Origin: Bradyrhizobium nivariense
Lineage (GTDB): Bacteria; Pseudomonadota; Alphaproteobacteria; Rhizobiales; Xanthobacteraceae
Length of the DNA stretch: 64,000 nucleotides
Reading direction: 5' to 3'
Assembly: GCF_029846715.1 (NCBI RefSeq)
Contig: NZ_JARVWW010000009.1
Span: 1 to 64,000 of the forward strand
A model generated the notes under the pieces. The model did no database searches and was not told the DNA's origin. It worked only from the letters and a program-made list of their open reading frames with translations. Positions within the stretch are counted from its first letter, which is position 1. Every line of letters starts with the position of its first letter. A program made the translations under genes and the position numbers. Below are positions 53,348 to 62,467 of the stretch, piece by piece.

Positions 53348-53935
53348 ATGGCCCTCTTTCGCCTGCCATCCAGTGGACCCGCCGCGCTCGCGCCGCGCGG
53401 CAACGGCCTGTTGCTACGCGCGCCGCAGATGTCGGACTTCTTGCAGTGGGCGCACTTGCGCGAGTCCAGCCGCGATTACCTGACGCCCTGGGAGCCGATC
53501 TGGCCGTCGGACGACCTCACCCGCTCCGGCTTCCGTCGCCGCCTGCGCCGCTATTCCGAGGACATCGCCGCGGACCGCTCCTATCCCTTTCTGATCTTCC
53601 GCGAGCTCGACGGCGCCATGGTCGGCGGCATCACGCTCGCCAATGTCCGGCGCGGCATCGTTCAGGCCGGCACCATCGGCTACTGGGTCGGCAAGCCCAA
53701 CGCCCAGCGCGGCTACATGACGGCCGCGCTGCGGGTGCTGCTGCCGACGCTGTTCGGCGAGCTCAATCTGCACCGGGTCGAGGCCGCCTGCATCCCGACC
53801 AATGCGCCGTCGATCCGGGTGCTGGAGAAGTGCGGTTTCTCCCGCGAAGGGCTGGCGCGCCGCTATCTCTGCATCAACGGGATCTGGCAGGACCATTTGC
53901 TGTTCGGCCTGTTGCACGAGGATTTCCGCGGCTGA
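53348..53935 (+). CDS. GNAT acetyltransferase, RimJ/RimL-like
   Basis: A 195-residue acyltransferase. GYWVGKPNAQRGYMTAALRVLL carries the acetyl-CoA phosphate-binding loop, and NAPSIRVLEKCGFSREG is the RimJ-type motif. RimJ and RimL acetylate the N-terminal alanine/serine of ribosomal proteins S5 and L12; this one may do the same, or act on small molecules. Same direction and 38 bases after the M16 peptidase. Confidence 0.88.
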   Translation: MALFRLPSSGPAALAPRGNGLLLRAPQMSDFLQWAHLRESSRDYLTPWEPIWPSDDLTRSGFRRRLRRYSEDIAADRSYPFLIFRELDGAMVGGITLANVRRGIVQAGTIGYWVGKPNAQRGYMTAALRVLLPTLFGELNLHRVEAACIPTNAPSIRVLEKCGFSREGLARRYLCINGIWQDHLLFGLLHEDFRG

Positions 53936-54057
53936 GCCCGTTCATCGATGTGGCCAAAGTCTCCTTGTTTGCCGCCTTGGGTTCGCCGGTTTTGACGATA
54001 TAACGGCGCAAGCCGGCCGGCGATCGGCCGGGATGTGGTCATGGAGTATGGGCGTTG

Positions 54058-54711
54058 ATGGTGCAGGAGCTTCGGTCATCGCGGAATGCGTTGCGGCGGG
54101 GGACAGCGGTCGCGCTGGCGTTGTCGGTTGCGCTCGTCTCCGTCTCGCCGGTCGCGGCGCAGTCGCTGACCGATCGCTTCAAGGGCCTGTTCGGCGGCAA
54201 GTCCGACGAGCCGGCACAGCCCAAGCCGGCACCGGCGCCCGGTCAGCCGGCGGATGACGACGTCGATTGCCCGCAGGTTACGGTGCGTGCGGGGGCGTCG
54301 ACCTATGCGGTCGGCGCCACCGGCAAGCCGGCCGTCGGCAATGAGATTCGCTTCCAGGCTACGATCACCAAGATGGCGCGCGAATGCCTCCGGAACGGTG
54401 CCGATATCACGGCCCGGATCGGCATCCAGGGCCGCGTCATCGCCGGTCCCGCCGGCGCGCCTGCGACTGTCGAGGTGCCCTTGCGCGTCGCCGTGGTGCA
54501 GGGCGGCGTCGGCGAGAAGGTGATTGCCTCGAAGGCCTACCGGACCACGGTCGAGATGTCGGAGGGCGGCAGCGTGCCCTTCACGTTCGTCGCCGAGGAT
54601 CTGGCCTATCCGATGCCTTCGGCCAAGGCCGCCGATACCTACATCTTCTATGTCGGCTTCGATCCGCAGGCGCTCTCGCCCGAGCCGAAGGCACGGGCGA
54701 AGAAGAAGTAG
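54058..54711 (+). CDS. exported hypothetical protein
   Basis: A 217-residue protein with a signal peptide (ALALSVALVSVSPVAAQ, cleavage likely near residue 32), a Pro-rich linker (QPKPAPAPGQPADDD) and a beta-rich domain of about 140 residues beginning DCPQVTVRAGASTYAVG, with two Cys (about 69 and 112). It ends in a Lys-rich tail (KARAKKK). No lipobox Cys follows the signal, so it is periplasmic rather than a lipoprotein. I do not recognise the family. It starts with ATG 54058 (a TTG at 54055 is adjacent). Confidence 0.75.
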   Translation: MVQELRSSRNALRRGTAVALALSVALVSVSPVAAQSLTDRFKGLFGGKSDEPAQPKPAPAPGQPADDDVDCPQVTVRAGASTYAVGATGKPAVGNEIRFQATITKMARECLRNGADITARIGIQGRVIAGPAGAPATVEVPLRVAVVQGGVGEKVIASKAYRTTVEMSEGGSVPFTFVAEDLAYPMPSAKAADTYIFYVGFDPQALSPEPKARAKKK

Positions 54712-54724
54712 CCACGAAAAGATA

Positions 54725-54829
54725 GTCGTCATGCCCCGCGAAGGCGGGGCATCCAGTACGCCGCGGCTTCTCGATTGATCAGGACTGTCTCTGGAATACT
54801 GGATCGCCCGCCTTCGCGTGCGATGACAT
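54725..54829. repeat. intergenic palindromic repeat, family A
   Basis: Third copy of the family at 1894 and 24203: ATGCCCCGC-GAAG-GCGGGGCAT, then CTGGAATACTGGATCGC and a hairpin GATCGCCCGCC...GCGTGCGATGAC. It is in the opposite order of inner parts compared with the other two copies. Confidence 0.8.
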
Positions 54830-54835
54830 CCATAG

Positions 54836-54869
54836 AAACAAAAAAGCCGGCGCTCATCGCGCCGGCTTT
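54836..54869 (-). terminator. Rho-independent terminator of the F0 ATP synthase operon
   Basis: On the minus strand AAAGCCGGCG and CGCCGGCTTT form the stem around a seven-base loop, followed by TTTTTTGTTTC. It starts 23 bases after the atpF stop. Confidence 0.88.
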
Positions 54870-54891
54870 CGATTGGTGAAAGCGATATCCC

Positions 54892-55377
54892 TCAGTTCAG
54901 CTTCTGCCGAACCTCGGTGATGCCCTTGGCGAGCAGATCGTCGGCGACCTGGCCCCTGACCGACTGCGACAGGATCGTGGAGGCGGCCTGGACGGCGGCT
55001 TCCGCGGCTGCGGCGCGGACATCGGCCACCGCCTGGGCCTCGGCGAGCGCGATCTTGCCCTCCGCGGTCTTGGTGCGGCGGGCGACGAAGTCTTCCATCT
55101 TGGCCTTGGCCTCGATCGCGATGCGCTCGGCTTCGGACTTGGCGTTGGCGATGATGTCGGCAGCCTCGCGCTCGGCCATGGCACTGCGCGCCTTGTAGTC
55201 GGCGAGCACCTTGGCCGCCTCCTGCTTGAGGCGCGTCGCGTCGTCGAGCTCGGCCCTGATGCGGGCGGCGCGATGATCGAGCGTCGTCAGCACGGTCTTG
55301 TGAATCCCGAGATAGGCAAACACGACCATCAGGAGCACGAAGGCGACGGCGACCCAAAATTCAGGTTCGAAGAACAT
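54892..55377 (-). CDS. atpF: F0F1 ATP synthase subunit b
   Basis: Peripheral-stalk subunit holding F1 to the membrane. The 161-residue protein has one N-terminal transmembrane helix (about 8-25, [17 protein letters not shown]) and a long Ala/Glu/Lys-rich helix that dimerises with b'. Last gene of the F0 operon. Five bases separate it from atpF'. Confidence 0.95.
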   Translation of the reverse strand: MFFEPEFWVAVAFVLLMVVFAYLGIHKTVLTTLDHRAARIRAELDDATRLKQEAAKVLADYKARSAMAEREAADIIANAKSEAERIAIEAKAKMEDFVARRTKTAEGKIALAEAQAVADVRAAAAEAAVQAASTILSQSVRGQVADDLLAKGITEVRQKLN

Positions 55378-55382
55378 ATCGA

Positions 55383-55949
55383 CTAACCCTTCAAGGACGC
55401 ATCGACCGCAGCATTGACCGACACAGCGTCGGGAACGACGCCGGTGAGCTGCTGCACGATCTGGCCTGCCGCATCGGCCGCGATGCCGCGGACGTTGCTC
55501 ATGGCGGCGGTGCGGGTCGAGGCGATGGTCTTCTCCGCCCCGGCGAGCTTGGCCGCCAGCTGTTCTTCCAGCGTCTTGCGCTCGGCTTCCGCCTGCGCAT
55601 TCAGCTTGTCACGGGTTTCGTTGCCGATCGCCTGTGCCCGCGCGCGCGCCGAAGCGAGCTCGCCTTCATAGGCCTTCAGCGCAGCGTCGGACTGGTCCTT
55701 CAGCTTCTGCGCTTCGGCGAGGTCGCCCTCGATCTTGTTCTGACGCGCCTCGATGGCACCGCCGATACGCGGCAGCGCGAGCTTGGACACGATCACGTAA
55801 AGCAGGACGAAGAAGATCGCGAGCGACACCAGCTGTGAAGCGAAGCTGCTGCTCTCGAACGGCGGAAAGCCGCCACCGTGGTGACCACCGTCCGCCTCGG
55901 TATGAGCGCCCGCCGCCGGACCTTTTGCGCCGCCATGACTTTCAGCCAT
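55383..55949 (-). CDS. atpG: F0F1 ATP synthase subunit b'
   Basis: Second, divergent b-type stalk subunit typical of photosynthetic and alphaproteobacterial enzymes. It is 188 residues with a Gly/His-rich N-terminal extension ([15 protein letters not shown]), one transmembrane helix (about 37-55, [15 protein letters not shown]) and a long coiled-coil helix. It forms the hetero-dimer b/b'. The gene is also called atpF2 or atpX in other genomes. Confidence 0.94.
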   Translation of the reverse strand: MAESHGGAKGPAAGAHTEADGGHHGGGFPPFESSSFASQLVSLAIFFVLLYVIVSKLALPRIGGAIEARQNKIEGDLAEAQKLKDQSDAALKAYEGELASARARAQAIGNETRDKLNAQAEAERKTLEEQLAAKLAGAEKTIASTRTAAMSNVRGIAADAAGQIVQQLTGVVPDAVSVNAAVDASLKG

Positions 55950-56008
55950 GGAGTACTCCTGTTGCTGTCATGCGCGCCGCTTCGGTTGAAGCGGCGCGAA
56001 GCACGTCC

Positions 56009-56239
56009 TCAGAGCGGAACGAACAGCAGCAGCAGCGCGATCAGCAGCGAGAAGATGCCGAGCGCTTCGGTCACGGCGAAGCCGAAGATCAAATTGCCGA
56101 ACTGGCCCTGAGCAGCCGAGGGGTTGCGAACGGCTGCGGCGAGGTAGTTGCCGAAGATCACGCCGACGCCGACGCCCGCGCCGCCCATGCCGATGCATGC
56201 GATGCCCGCGCCGATAAGTTTTGCTGCTGCCGGATCCAT
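56009..56239 (-). CDS. atpE: F0F1 ATP synthase subunit c
   Basis: Proteolipid of the rotary ring: 76 residues, two transmembrane helices separated by the polar loop [11 protein letters not shown]. The proton-carrying carboxylate is Glu58 (AVTEALGIF). The glycine-rich first helix ([12 protein letters not shown]) is normal. Nothing in it suggests Na+ coupling. Start ATG 56239, preceded by AAGGAG. Confidence 0.96.
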   Translation of the reverse strand: MDPAAAKLIGAGIACIGMGGAGVGVGVIFGNYLAAAVRNPSAAQGQFGNLIFGFAVTEALGIFSLLIALLLLFVPL

Positions 56240-56292
56240 TTTAGACTCCTTGGAAGAAAGATTGGGTTGTGGGTGGAAATTCCCCGGACCGC

Positions 56293-57042
56293 TCAGTGTC
56301 CCGGATGAATGGCGTCGTTGAGATAGATGCAGGTCAGGATCGCGAACACGTAGGCCTGGAGGAACGCGACCAGGAGCTCGAGCGAAGTCAGCGCGACCGT
56401 CAGCGCCAGCGGCAGCACGCCGCCGACCCAGCCGAGGGCGCCGAGCGAGAAGCCGAGCATGGCGACGAAGCCCGCGAATACCTTCAGCGCGATGTGGCCG
56501 GCCAGCATGTTGGCGAACAGACGGACGCTGTGCGAGACCGGGCGCAGGAAGAACGACAGGATCTCGATGAACATGACCAGCGGCAGGATGTAGATGGGGA
56601 CGCCGTGGGGAACGAAAATCTTGAAGAATTTCAGGCCGTTCTTGTAGATGCCGTAGATCAGGACCGTGAAGAACACCAAGAGCGCGAGCGCCGCGGTGAC
56701 GATCAGATGGCTCGAGATCGTGAAGGTGTAGGGGATGATGCCGACCAGGTTCGAGACGCAGATGAACATGAACAGCGAGAAGATCAGCGGGAAGAACTTC
56801 ATGCCTTCCGCGCCGGCGGTCGAGCGGATGGTCGACGCCACGAATTCGTAGGAAATCTCGGCGACCGACTGGAGGCGCCCGGGAACCAGCTGCGTGCCGC
56901 TGGCTAGCATCAGGATCGAGATGATCGCGACCGCCACCAGCATGTAGAGCGACGAATTGGTGAAGGCGATCGTGTGGTTGCCGATATGGCCCAGGGTGAA
57001 GAGAGGCTCGATGTTGAACTGGTGGATCGGGTCGATTTTCAT
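56293..57042 (-). CDS. atpB: F0F1 ATP synthase subunit a
   Basis: Stator subunit with the proton half-channels. The 249-residue protein has five to six helices; the essential Arg is in [19 protein letters not shown] (near 172), and the C-terminal helix carries [17 protein letters not shown]. Lies between atpI and atpE, with 111 bases to atpI. Confidence 0.95.
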   Translation of the reverse strand: MKIDPIHQFNIEPLFTLGHIGNHTIAFTNSSLYMLVAVAIISILMLASGTQLVPGRLQSVAEISYEFVASTIRSTAGAEGMKFFPLIFSLFMFICVSNLVGIIPYTFTISSHLIVTAALALLVFFTVLIYGIYKNGLKFFKIFVPHGVPIYILPLVMFIEILSFFLRPVSHSVRLFANMLAGHIALKVFAGFVAMLGFSLGALGWVGGVLPLALTVALTSLELLVAFLQAYVFAILTCIYLNDAIHPGH

Positions 57043-57153
57043 CAGCGCGGCATCTCTTGGTCTGCCGGGCGATGCCGGCGGGTCTCGGTCTGCCGGTCGG
57101 GCCGGCCCGTACCGGCAAAGCCGGCACGATCATTCCTCTCCTGTGTGGATCGC

Positions 57154-57528
57154 TTAAGAACCACCGCGCCTGTTTTGACCCGCGCCTGCCGTTCTCACCA
57201 CATTCACCACGCCGGCCACGAAGCCCAGCAGCAGGAATACGATAAATCCGAAAGGCGACGTCGACAGCAAGCGGTCGAAACCCCAGCCAATCCCCGCTCC
57301 GACGACGACCCCGGCGACCAACTCGGAGGATAACCGGAAACCAAGCGCCATCGCCGAGGCTCTGGCCGCTCTGTCTTCACCGTCACCTGCGGGTTGCTCG
57401 GTCTTGACGTGGCGGCCGCGAAATTCGGACAACCGCTGATCAAGATTTCCGAGCCGTTCGGAAAGCGCAGCTTCCTCGGGCGATCTATCGCGATCTCCAT
57501 TCTCGCCGTGTCCCGTGCCCTGTGTCAT
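57154..57528 (-). CDS. atpI: ATP synthase protein I (AtpI)
   Basis: A 124-residue membrane protein with a hydrophilic N-terminal half ([24 protein letters not shown]) and two transmembrane helices (about 63-82 and 90-110: [20 protein letters not shown]). AtpI helps assemble the c-ring and may import Mg2+. First gene of the F0 operon, downstream of a sigma-70-like promoter. Confidence 0.9.
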   Translation of the reverse strand: MTQGTGHGENGDRDRSPEEAALSERLGNLDQRLSEFRGRHVKTEQPAGDGEDRAARASAMALGFRLSSELVAGVVVGAGIGWGFDRLLSTSPFGFIVFLLLGFVAGVVNVVRTAGAGQNRRGGS

Positions 57529-57903
57529 GCAACGAAGACCCGAAACGCCGCGGTTGAATGGAAATTACGCCCGCCACCCTCAAAAGCCGCGCGGACCATA
57601 CTGATGGCCCATAATCAAGTCAAGCCAAGTCACGATTGTGTCCATTCCTATTATGTATCTGATTTATTTGACAATATTGGCGCGTGCGGCGGCGCTGCAC
57701 ACAGCGTGACGCCGCACCGCAGCAGCTGTCCGCATGATCGGCGGATGCAGTCGCCATTTCACCCAGCGGCCGGGATCAAAGGGGGCGCCGCGGTCGTTGA
57801 TGTCAGGGGCGCGTTTTGGGCGGCGGATCGCCTCGCCGGGGTGTAGAATTTGCGAGAGTGCCAGCGTTAAGAGTGTCACCTGCGCATCGCGGCGGAGAGC
57901 GTG
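57529..57903. promoter_or_regulatory. divergent region with promoter for the atp operon
   Basis: No gene is seen. On the minus strand TTGACT (57623-57618), 17 bases, TATGGT (57600-57595) forms a good sigma-70-type promoter, with a 5' leader of about 60 bases to atpI. The AT-rich stretch around 57640-57680 (TATTATGTATCTGATTTATTTG) may hold upstream elements. Confidence 0.55.
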
Positions 57904-58425
57904 ATGAGACCAGCGAATTCTTCCACAACATCATGGCTTGCGGCGGCGGCGTTCGCCGCAATGATGACCATCGGCGGCGGCCTCGTTGCCGCGCAATCCG
58001 CGCCCGACAGCGAAAACGGCCGCTACAGCATGACGCCCATCCCCGAGGGCGTGCTGCGGCTCGACACCCGCACCGGCACGGTGTCGACCTGCACCAAGAA
58101 CGGCGCCGGCTGGGCCTGCTACGCGGTGCCCGACGAGCGCTCCGCGCTCGATTCCGAGATCGGCAGGCTCCAGGCCGAGGTCGAGAAGCTGAAGGGACAG
58201 CTCGCGGCCGGGCCGACCGTATCAGGCAAGATCGACGAGGCGCTGCCGAAATCGGATCCGATGAAGAAGGCGGAGCCGAAGGTCGCCGAGGGTGACCGCA
58301 GGATCGAGATTCCGCTGCCGAGCGATCAGGACGTCGATCGCGTGATGTCGTTCCTGGAAAAGGCCTGGCGCCGGCTGATCGACATGGCCCATCGCGTGCA
58401 GAAGGACGTGTCGGGGAAGATTTGA
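57904..58425 (+). CDS. exported protein with short coiled coil, hypothetical
   Basis: A 173-residue protein with a signal peptide (about 1-31, AAFAAMMTIGGGLVAAQ). The mature part begins GRYSMTPIPEGVLRLDTRTGTVSTCT with a Cys pair (CTKNGAGWAC) and continues as a helix (SALDSEIGRLQAEVEKLKGQL) and a basic C-terminus. Similar genes exist in Bradyrhizobium, with no known function. ATG 57904; a GTG at 57901 directly before it is equally possible. The YjbQ gene begins 39 bases on. Confidence 0.7.
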   Translation: MRPANSSTTSWLAAAAFAAMMTIGGGLVAAQSAPDSENGRYSMTPIPEGVLRLDTRTGTVSTCTKNGAGWACYAVPDERSALDSEIGRLQAEVEKLKGQLAAGPTVSGKIDEALPKSDPMKKAEPKVAEGDRRIEIPLPSDQDVDRVMSFLEKAWRRLIDMAHRVQKDVSGKI

Positions 58426-58464
58426 GTGCGCACCAGGCCAGGACGACGCTACGAGAGATATTTG

Positions 58465-58938
58465 ATGACATCAGGCAAATCCGTAACCCGCTCGGCGCCA
58501 TCGTCGGTGCAGGCCACCACCATCGCATCGTCGCTGCTGACTGTGCAGACGCCGGGCCCCGGCTTCACCGATCTCACCGGCGAAGCTGCGAAGTTCGTCG
58601 CCGAGGCAGGCGCGCGCGACGGCGCGTTGACACTGTTCGTCCGTCACACCTCGGCGTCGCTGACGATCCAGGAGAACGCCGATCCCTCGGTGCTCGTCGA
58701 TCTCACCACCGCGTTGTCCCGGCTCGCGCCGGAGAATGCCGGATGGACGCATGAGACCGAGGGACCTGACGACATGCCGGCGCATGTCAAGACCATGCTG
58801 ACGGGGGCGTCGCTCCAGGTGCCGGTCCTGAACGGCAAGCTCGCGCTCGGCACCTGGCAGGCGATCTATCTGATCGAGCACCGCAAGCGCCCGCATCGGC
58901 GCGAAATCGTGCTGCAATTCATCGGCAGCAACCAGTAG
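58465..58938 (+). CDS. yjbQ: YjbQ family (UPF0047) protein
   Basis: A 157-residue protein of the YjbQ/UPF0047 family, in which some members have thiamin-phosphate synthase side activity (secondary ThiE-like). Motifs: LTLFVRHTSASLTIQENADPSV, DDMPAHVKTMLTG and the GTWQAIYLIEHRKRPHRREI end. The conserved His and Asp residues for the active site are there. The ATG at 58465 is chosen over upstream starts that overlap the previous gene. Confidence 0.88.
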   Translation: MTSGKSVTRSAPSSVQATTIASSLLTVQTPGPGFTDLTGEAAKFVAEAGARDGALTLFVRHTSASLTIQENADPSVLVDLTTALSRLAPENAGWTHETEGPDDMPAHVKTMLTGASLQVPVLNGKLALGTWQAIYLIEHRKRPHRREIVLQFIGSNQ

Positions 58939-58940
58939 GG

Positions 58941-58976
58941 ACAAAACAAAACCGGCCGCGAAAGACCGCGGCCGGT
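58941..58976 (-). terminator. Rho-independent terminator of the MFS gene
   Basis: Minus strand: ACCGGCCGCG-GTCTTT-CGCGGCCGGT followed by TTTGTTTTGT. It begins about 25 bases after the stop of the MFS gene; on the plus strand the downstream run is not U-rich. Confidence 0.8.
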
Positions 58977-59000
58977 TCGTGTGTCGATCGATGCTGTCGA

Positions 59001-60665
59001 TCAGGTCGTCTTGATGTCGACGTCCTTGGTCTCGGGCAGGAAGAACAAGCCGATCACCACGGTAATCGATGCGAAGATGACCGGATACCAGAGGCCCGCA
59101 TAGATATCGCCTGTGGAGGCCACGATGGCGAAGGCGGTCGCGGGCAGGAGGCCGCCGAACCAGCCGTTGCCGATGTGGTAGGGCAGCGACATCGAGGTGT
59201 AGCGGATGCGGGTCGGGAACAGTTCAACCAGCATCGCGGCGATCGGGCCGTAGACCATGGTGACGAAGATCACCAGGACGAACAGCAGTCCGACGACCGC
59301 GGCCACCTGCGGACGGAAGATGTCGAACGGATGCGCCATCTTCACGATGCCGGCGTCGCCCGCCTTCGGATACCCGGCTCCCTGCACGGCGGCGAGGACC
59401 GCCGGATTGCCGTCCTTGGCGTTGGCGTAGGCAACTTCCTTGCCGTTGACCGTCACCTTCACGCCGGAGCCTGCCGCACCTGATGTGGTCGAGTACTTGA
59501 CTGACGACTGCGACAGGTAGGCACGTGCGGTGTCGCAAGGCGAGGTGAAGACGCGGGTGCCGACCGGGTTGAACAGGTCGCCGCAACCTGCGGGATCCGC
59601 CACCACGTCGACCTTGACCGACTCGATCGCCTTTTCCAGCGCCGGGTTGGCGTTGGTGGTGATCATCTTGAAGATCGGGAAGAAGGTCAGCGCCGCGATC
59701 AGGCAGCCGCCGAGGATGATCGGCTTGCGGCCGATCCTGTCGGAAAGCATGCCGAACACGATGAAGAAGCCGGTGCCGAGCAGGAGCGACCAGGCGATCA
59801 GCAGGTTGGCGGTGTAGCCGTCGACCTTAAGGATCGATTGCAGGAAGAACAGCGCATAGAACTGGCCGGTGTACCAGACCACGCCCTGGCCCATCACGCC
59901 GCCGAGCAGCGCCAGCAGCACGAGCTTGCCGTTCTGCCAGTTGCCGAAGGCTTCCGTCAGCGGGGCCTTGGAGCTCTTTCCCTCATCCTTCATTTTCTGG
60001 AAGATCGGCGATTCATTCAACCGCAACCGGATCCAGACCGAGACGCCCAGCAGCAGCACCGAGACCAGGAACGGAATGCGCCAGCCCCAGGCAGCGAACT
60101 CGGGTTCGCCGAGGGCGGAGCGCGTGAACAGGATCACCAGCAGCGACAGGAACAGGCCGAGCGTCGCCGTGGTCTGGATGAAGGAGGTGTAGTAGCCGCG
60201 CTTGCCGTTCGGCGCGTGCTCCGCGACGTAGGTCGCCGCACCGCCATATTCACCGCCGAGCGCCAGGCCCTGGGCGAGGCGCAGCGCGATCAGGATGATC
60301 GGGGCCGCGATGCCGATGGTGGCCGCGTTGGGCAGCAGGCCGACGATGAAGGTCGACAGACCCATGATCAGGATGGTGACGAGGAAGGTGTATTTGCGGC
60401 CGACGATGTCGCCGACGCGGCCGAACACGATCGCACCGAAAGGACGGACCAGGAAGCCCGCGGCAAACGCCAGCAGCGCGAAGATATCGCGGGTGGCCGG
60501 CGGATAGGCCGAGAAGAACTGCGCGCCGATGATGCTGGCCAGCGAACCGTAGAGATAGAAATCGTACCACTCGAAGACGGTACCGAGCGAGGAGGCGAGA
60601 ATGACGAACCGTTCGTCCTTCGTCATCCCTCCCGCGCCTGCCTGAGACACAGCCATTGTCGACAT
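59001..60665 (-). CDS. MFS transporter, metabolite:H+ symporter (MHS) family
   Basis: A 554-residue, 12-helix permease of the MHS (ShiA/ProP/KgtP-like) branch, importing organic acids or zwitterions with protons. Signatures: SSLGTVFEWYDFYLYGSLA, FGRVGDIVGRKYTF, and GEYGGAATYVAEHAPNGKRGYYTS. Between helices 8 and 9 is a loop of about 110 residues (335-445) with two Cys (AGCGDL, SPCDT), probably extracytoplasmic; typical MHS proteins are about 430 residues. GGGAGCG lies ahead of the ATG; a second ATG at 60656 is possible. Confidence 0.9.
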   Translation of the reverse strand: MSTMAVSQAGAGGMTKDERFVILASSLGTVFEWYDFYLYGSLASIIGAQFFSAYPPATRDIFALLAFAAGFLVRPFGAIVFGRVGDIVGRKYTFLVTILIMGLSTFIVGLLPNAATIGIAAPIILIALRLAQGLALGGEYGGAATYVAEHAPNGKRGYYTSFIQTTATLGLFLSLLVILFTRSALGEPEFAAWGWRIPFLVSVLLLGVSVWIRLRLNESPIFQKMKDEGKSSKAPLTEAFGNWQNGKLVLLALLGGVMGQGVVWYTGQFYALFFLQSILKVDGYTANLLIAWSLLLGTGFFIVFGMLSDRIGRKPIILGGCLIAALTFFPIFKMITTNANPALEKAIESVKVDVVADPAGCGDLFNPVGTRVFTSPCDTARAYLSQSSVKYSTTSGAAGSGVKVTVNGKEVAYANAKDGNPAVLAAVQGAGYPKAGDAGIVKMAHPFDIFRPQVAAVVGLLFVLVIFVTMVYGPIAAMLVELFPTRIRYTSMSLPYHIGNGWFGGLLPATAFAIVASTGDIYAGLWYPVIFASITVVIGLFFLPETKDVDIKTT

Positions 60666-60968
60666 GTTGAGTCGCTCCCCGAAAAATCGTTTCCTCGCGC
60701 CCTGGATGTCCGGTCATGCCGGATCAACCCGGGTCTTGCCCGCAAGGTAACATCGGCGTGAAACCCGCCCCAATACGACTTTCGGCCTTGCGCACTGACG
60801 CGCAGCTGACGCCCGGGCCTTCGATCCGGCAACATAGTGCCTGCCTGCGGATTAACCCCGTTCCCGCAAAGGGATAATGTCCACTTGCATGCCACGGCTG
60901 GTCGGGAAAGAATTGACCAAGGCCCCCCGCCGGCTTACTGGCCCGGTGCGATTGCCAGCAAGAGAACG

Positions 60969-61640
60969 ATGAACGCTCCCTCCACCCATCTCGTCATTGC
61001 CGATGACCATCCGTTGTTCCGCGACGCGCTGCGGCAGGCGGTGGCGGGAGTCCTGACCTCGGCCAGGATCGACGAGGCCGGATCGTTCGAGGATCTGACC
61101 AGGCTTTTGGAACAGACCTCCGACGTCGACCTGATCCTGCTCGACCTCTCGATGCCCGGGATCTCCGGCTTTTCTGGCCTGATCTATCTGCGCGCACAAT
61201 ATCCGGCGATCCCGGTGGTGATCGTCTCGGCTTCCGACGACAGCGCCACGATCCGCCGCTCGCTCGACTTCGGCGCCTCAGGCTTCATCCCGAAGCGGTT
61301 CGGCGTCGAGACGCTGCGCGATGCCATCCTCAAGGTGATGGAGGGCGACGTCTGGGTTCCCGCCGACACCGATCTGTCGGCCGCCGCCGACCCGGACATG
61401 ACGCGCCTGCGCGACCGGCTGGTGACGCTGACGCCGCAGCAGGTCCGGGTTCTGATGATGCTGTCGGAGGGGTTGCTCAACAAGCAGATCGCCTATGAGC
61501 TCGGCGTCTCCGAGGCCACCATCAAGGCGCATGTCTCGGCCATCCTGCAAAAGCTCGGCGTCGAAAGCCGGACGCAAGCCGTGATCGCCGCCGCGAAGAT
61601 CGCCGGCGGGCAGTGGAGGCAGGGCACCCCGACGGGGTGA
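60969..61640 (+). CDS. NarL/FixJ-family response regulator
   Basis: A 223-residue orphan regulator. Receiver 8-125: acidic pair Asp12/Asp13 (VIADDHPLF), phospho-accepting Asp59 (LLDLSMPG) and Lys in GFIPKRFG. The LuxR helix-turn-helix is at 150-212 (LTPQQVRVLMMLSEGLLNKQIAYELGVSEATIKAHVSAIL). No sensor kinase is adjacent. Start ATG 60969, AAGAGA upstream. The region 60666-60968 between it and the divergent MFS gene shows no obvious structure. Confidence 0.9.
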   Translation: MNAPSTHLVIADDHPLFRDALRQAVAGVLTSARIDEAGSFEDLTRLLEQTSDVDLILLDLSMPGISGFSGLIYLRAQYPAIPVVIVSASDDSATIRRSLDFGASGFIPKRFGVETLRDAILKVMEGDVWVPADTDLSAAADPDMTRLRDRLVTLTPQQVRVLMMLSEGLLNKQIAYELGVSEATIKAHVSAILQKLGVESRTQAVIAAAKIAGGQWRQGTPTG

Positions 61641-62467
61641 GCCTGCAGCGAGCTGCGGGACCTTGCTGTGTCGCCCCTCTGTCAACCTCGTTGCGCGAAA
61701 ATATTCCACTTTACCGAAATTCGGAAATGGCGTATGTGTCGGCCATCCCGGCTCATCCTTGAGGGGCGATCTTGTGGTCGTCACGTTCGCGAGCCGGGCT
61801 TGCGGTGGACGCGGCAGCGTCGGGTGCGAAAGGTCTGGGGCAGGGCGGATTGCTCTCCGTGAGCCCAAAGCTTCGTGCCGACGAGCGGCGCTGTCAGGTT
61901 CGTCTCGTCTGTAAGTTTCCGGCTCCGTCGACAGGGCTGGAAAAACTGCGGCGAAATGGCGAGCCGTGCGTACGGCAAAACCGTGTGGTCCTGGCCGTCG
62001 TTGCTACGGTCAAGCTCTTGCGGATGCGGCATTCGCGTCAACCGGCGCGATGTCGGTGACTTCTGCGAAGGCGAGGGAGGCCAGAACGAACTCGGCTCCC
62101 GGGAGAGCACGGCATAAGCCGTCCAACCACTGCGCAGGGAAGGCCGAGTGATTGGCTACACCTGTATGCTGCTGTGCGGTTCTTTTGCGCTACCTTTCGC
62201 GCAGCGGACCGCGGGTGCCAGCCGGCACCCGGCCTTCCCTGTGCCCTCTTGGATTTGAGGGTGGAATGACCAAGCAAAGCTCGGGCGAAATGCGCCGCGA
62301 GGATGCGAAGGCGTGTCTGCGATGCCGTAGGATGGGTAGAGCCCTTGCGAAACCCATCATGCTTCCGCGTGGATGAGACGTGATGGGTTTCGCTTTCGCT
62401 CTACCCATCCTCCGGCTTTCGCCCGGACGTAGTGCAGCGCCTCTTGCAATGAGGCACCGAGTCCGCC
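61641..62467. other. degenerate, repeat-rich non-coding region
   Basis: More than 800 bases with no convincing gene. Reading frames of up to 109 residues on both strands are compositionally poor and rich in Arg/Pro/Ser/Cys. Pieces such as the CCGCGGGTGCCAGCCGGCAC hairpin near 62208-62229 and the AAGCTCGGGCGAAATGCG block near 62276 resemble decayed repeats I recall from Bradyrhizobium genomes. The last part is an organised palindrome at 62330-62410. Confidence 0.6.
62330..62410. repeat. intergenic palindromic repeat (GGATGGGTAGAGC family)
   Basis: Ends GGATGGGTAGAGC and GCTCTACCCATCC are perfectly complementary; the inner arms GCGAAACCCATCA and TGATGGGTTTCGC pair too, leaving a 20-base loop. 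It stands before the stop of the TPR-protein gene on the minus strand. It resembles the element at 35453-35543 in plan. Confidence 0.85.

Noticed and set aside
57060..57135. GC-rich GCCGGC repeats between atpI and atpB considered as an attenuator.
   Set aside because: Several short stems are possible but none is stable and followed by a U-run; probably only GC-rich leader sequence.
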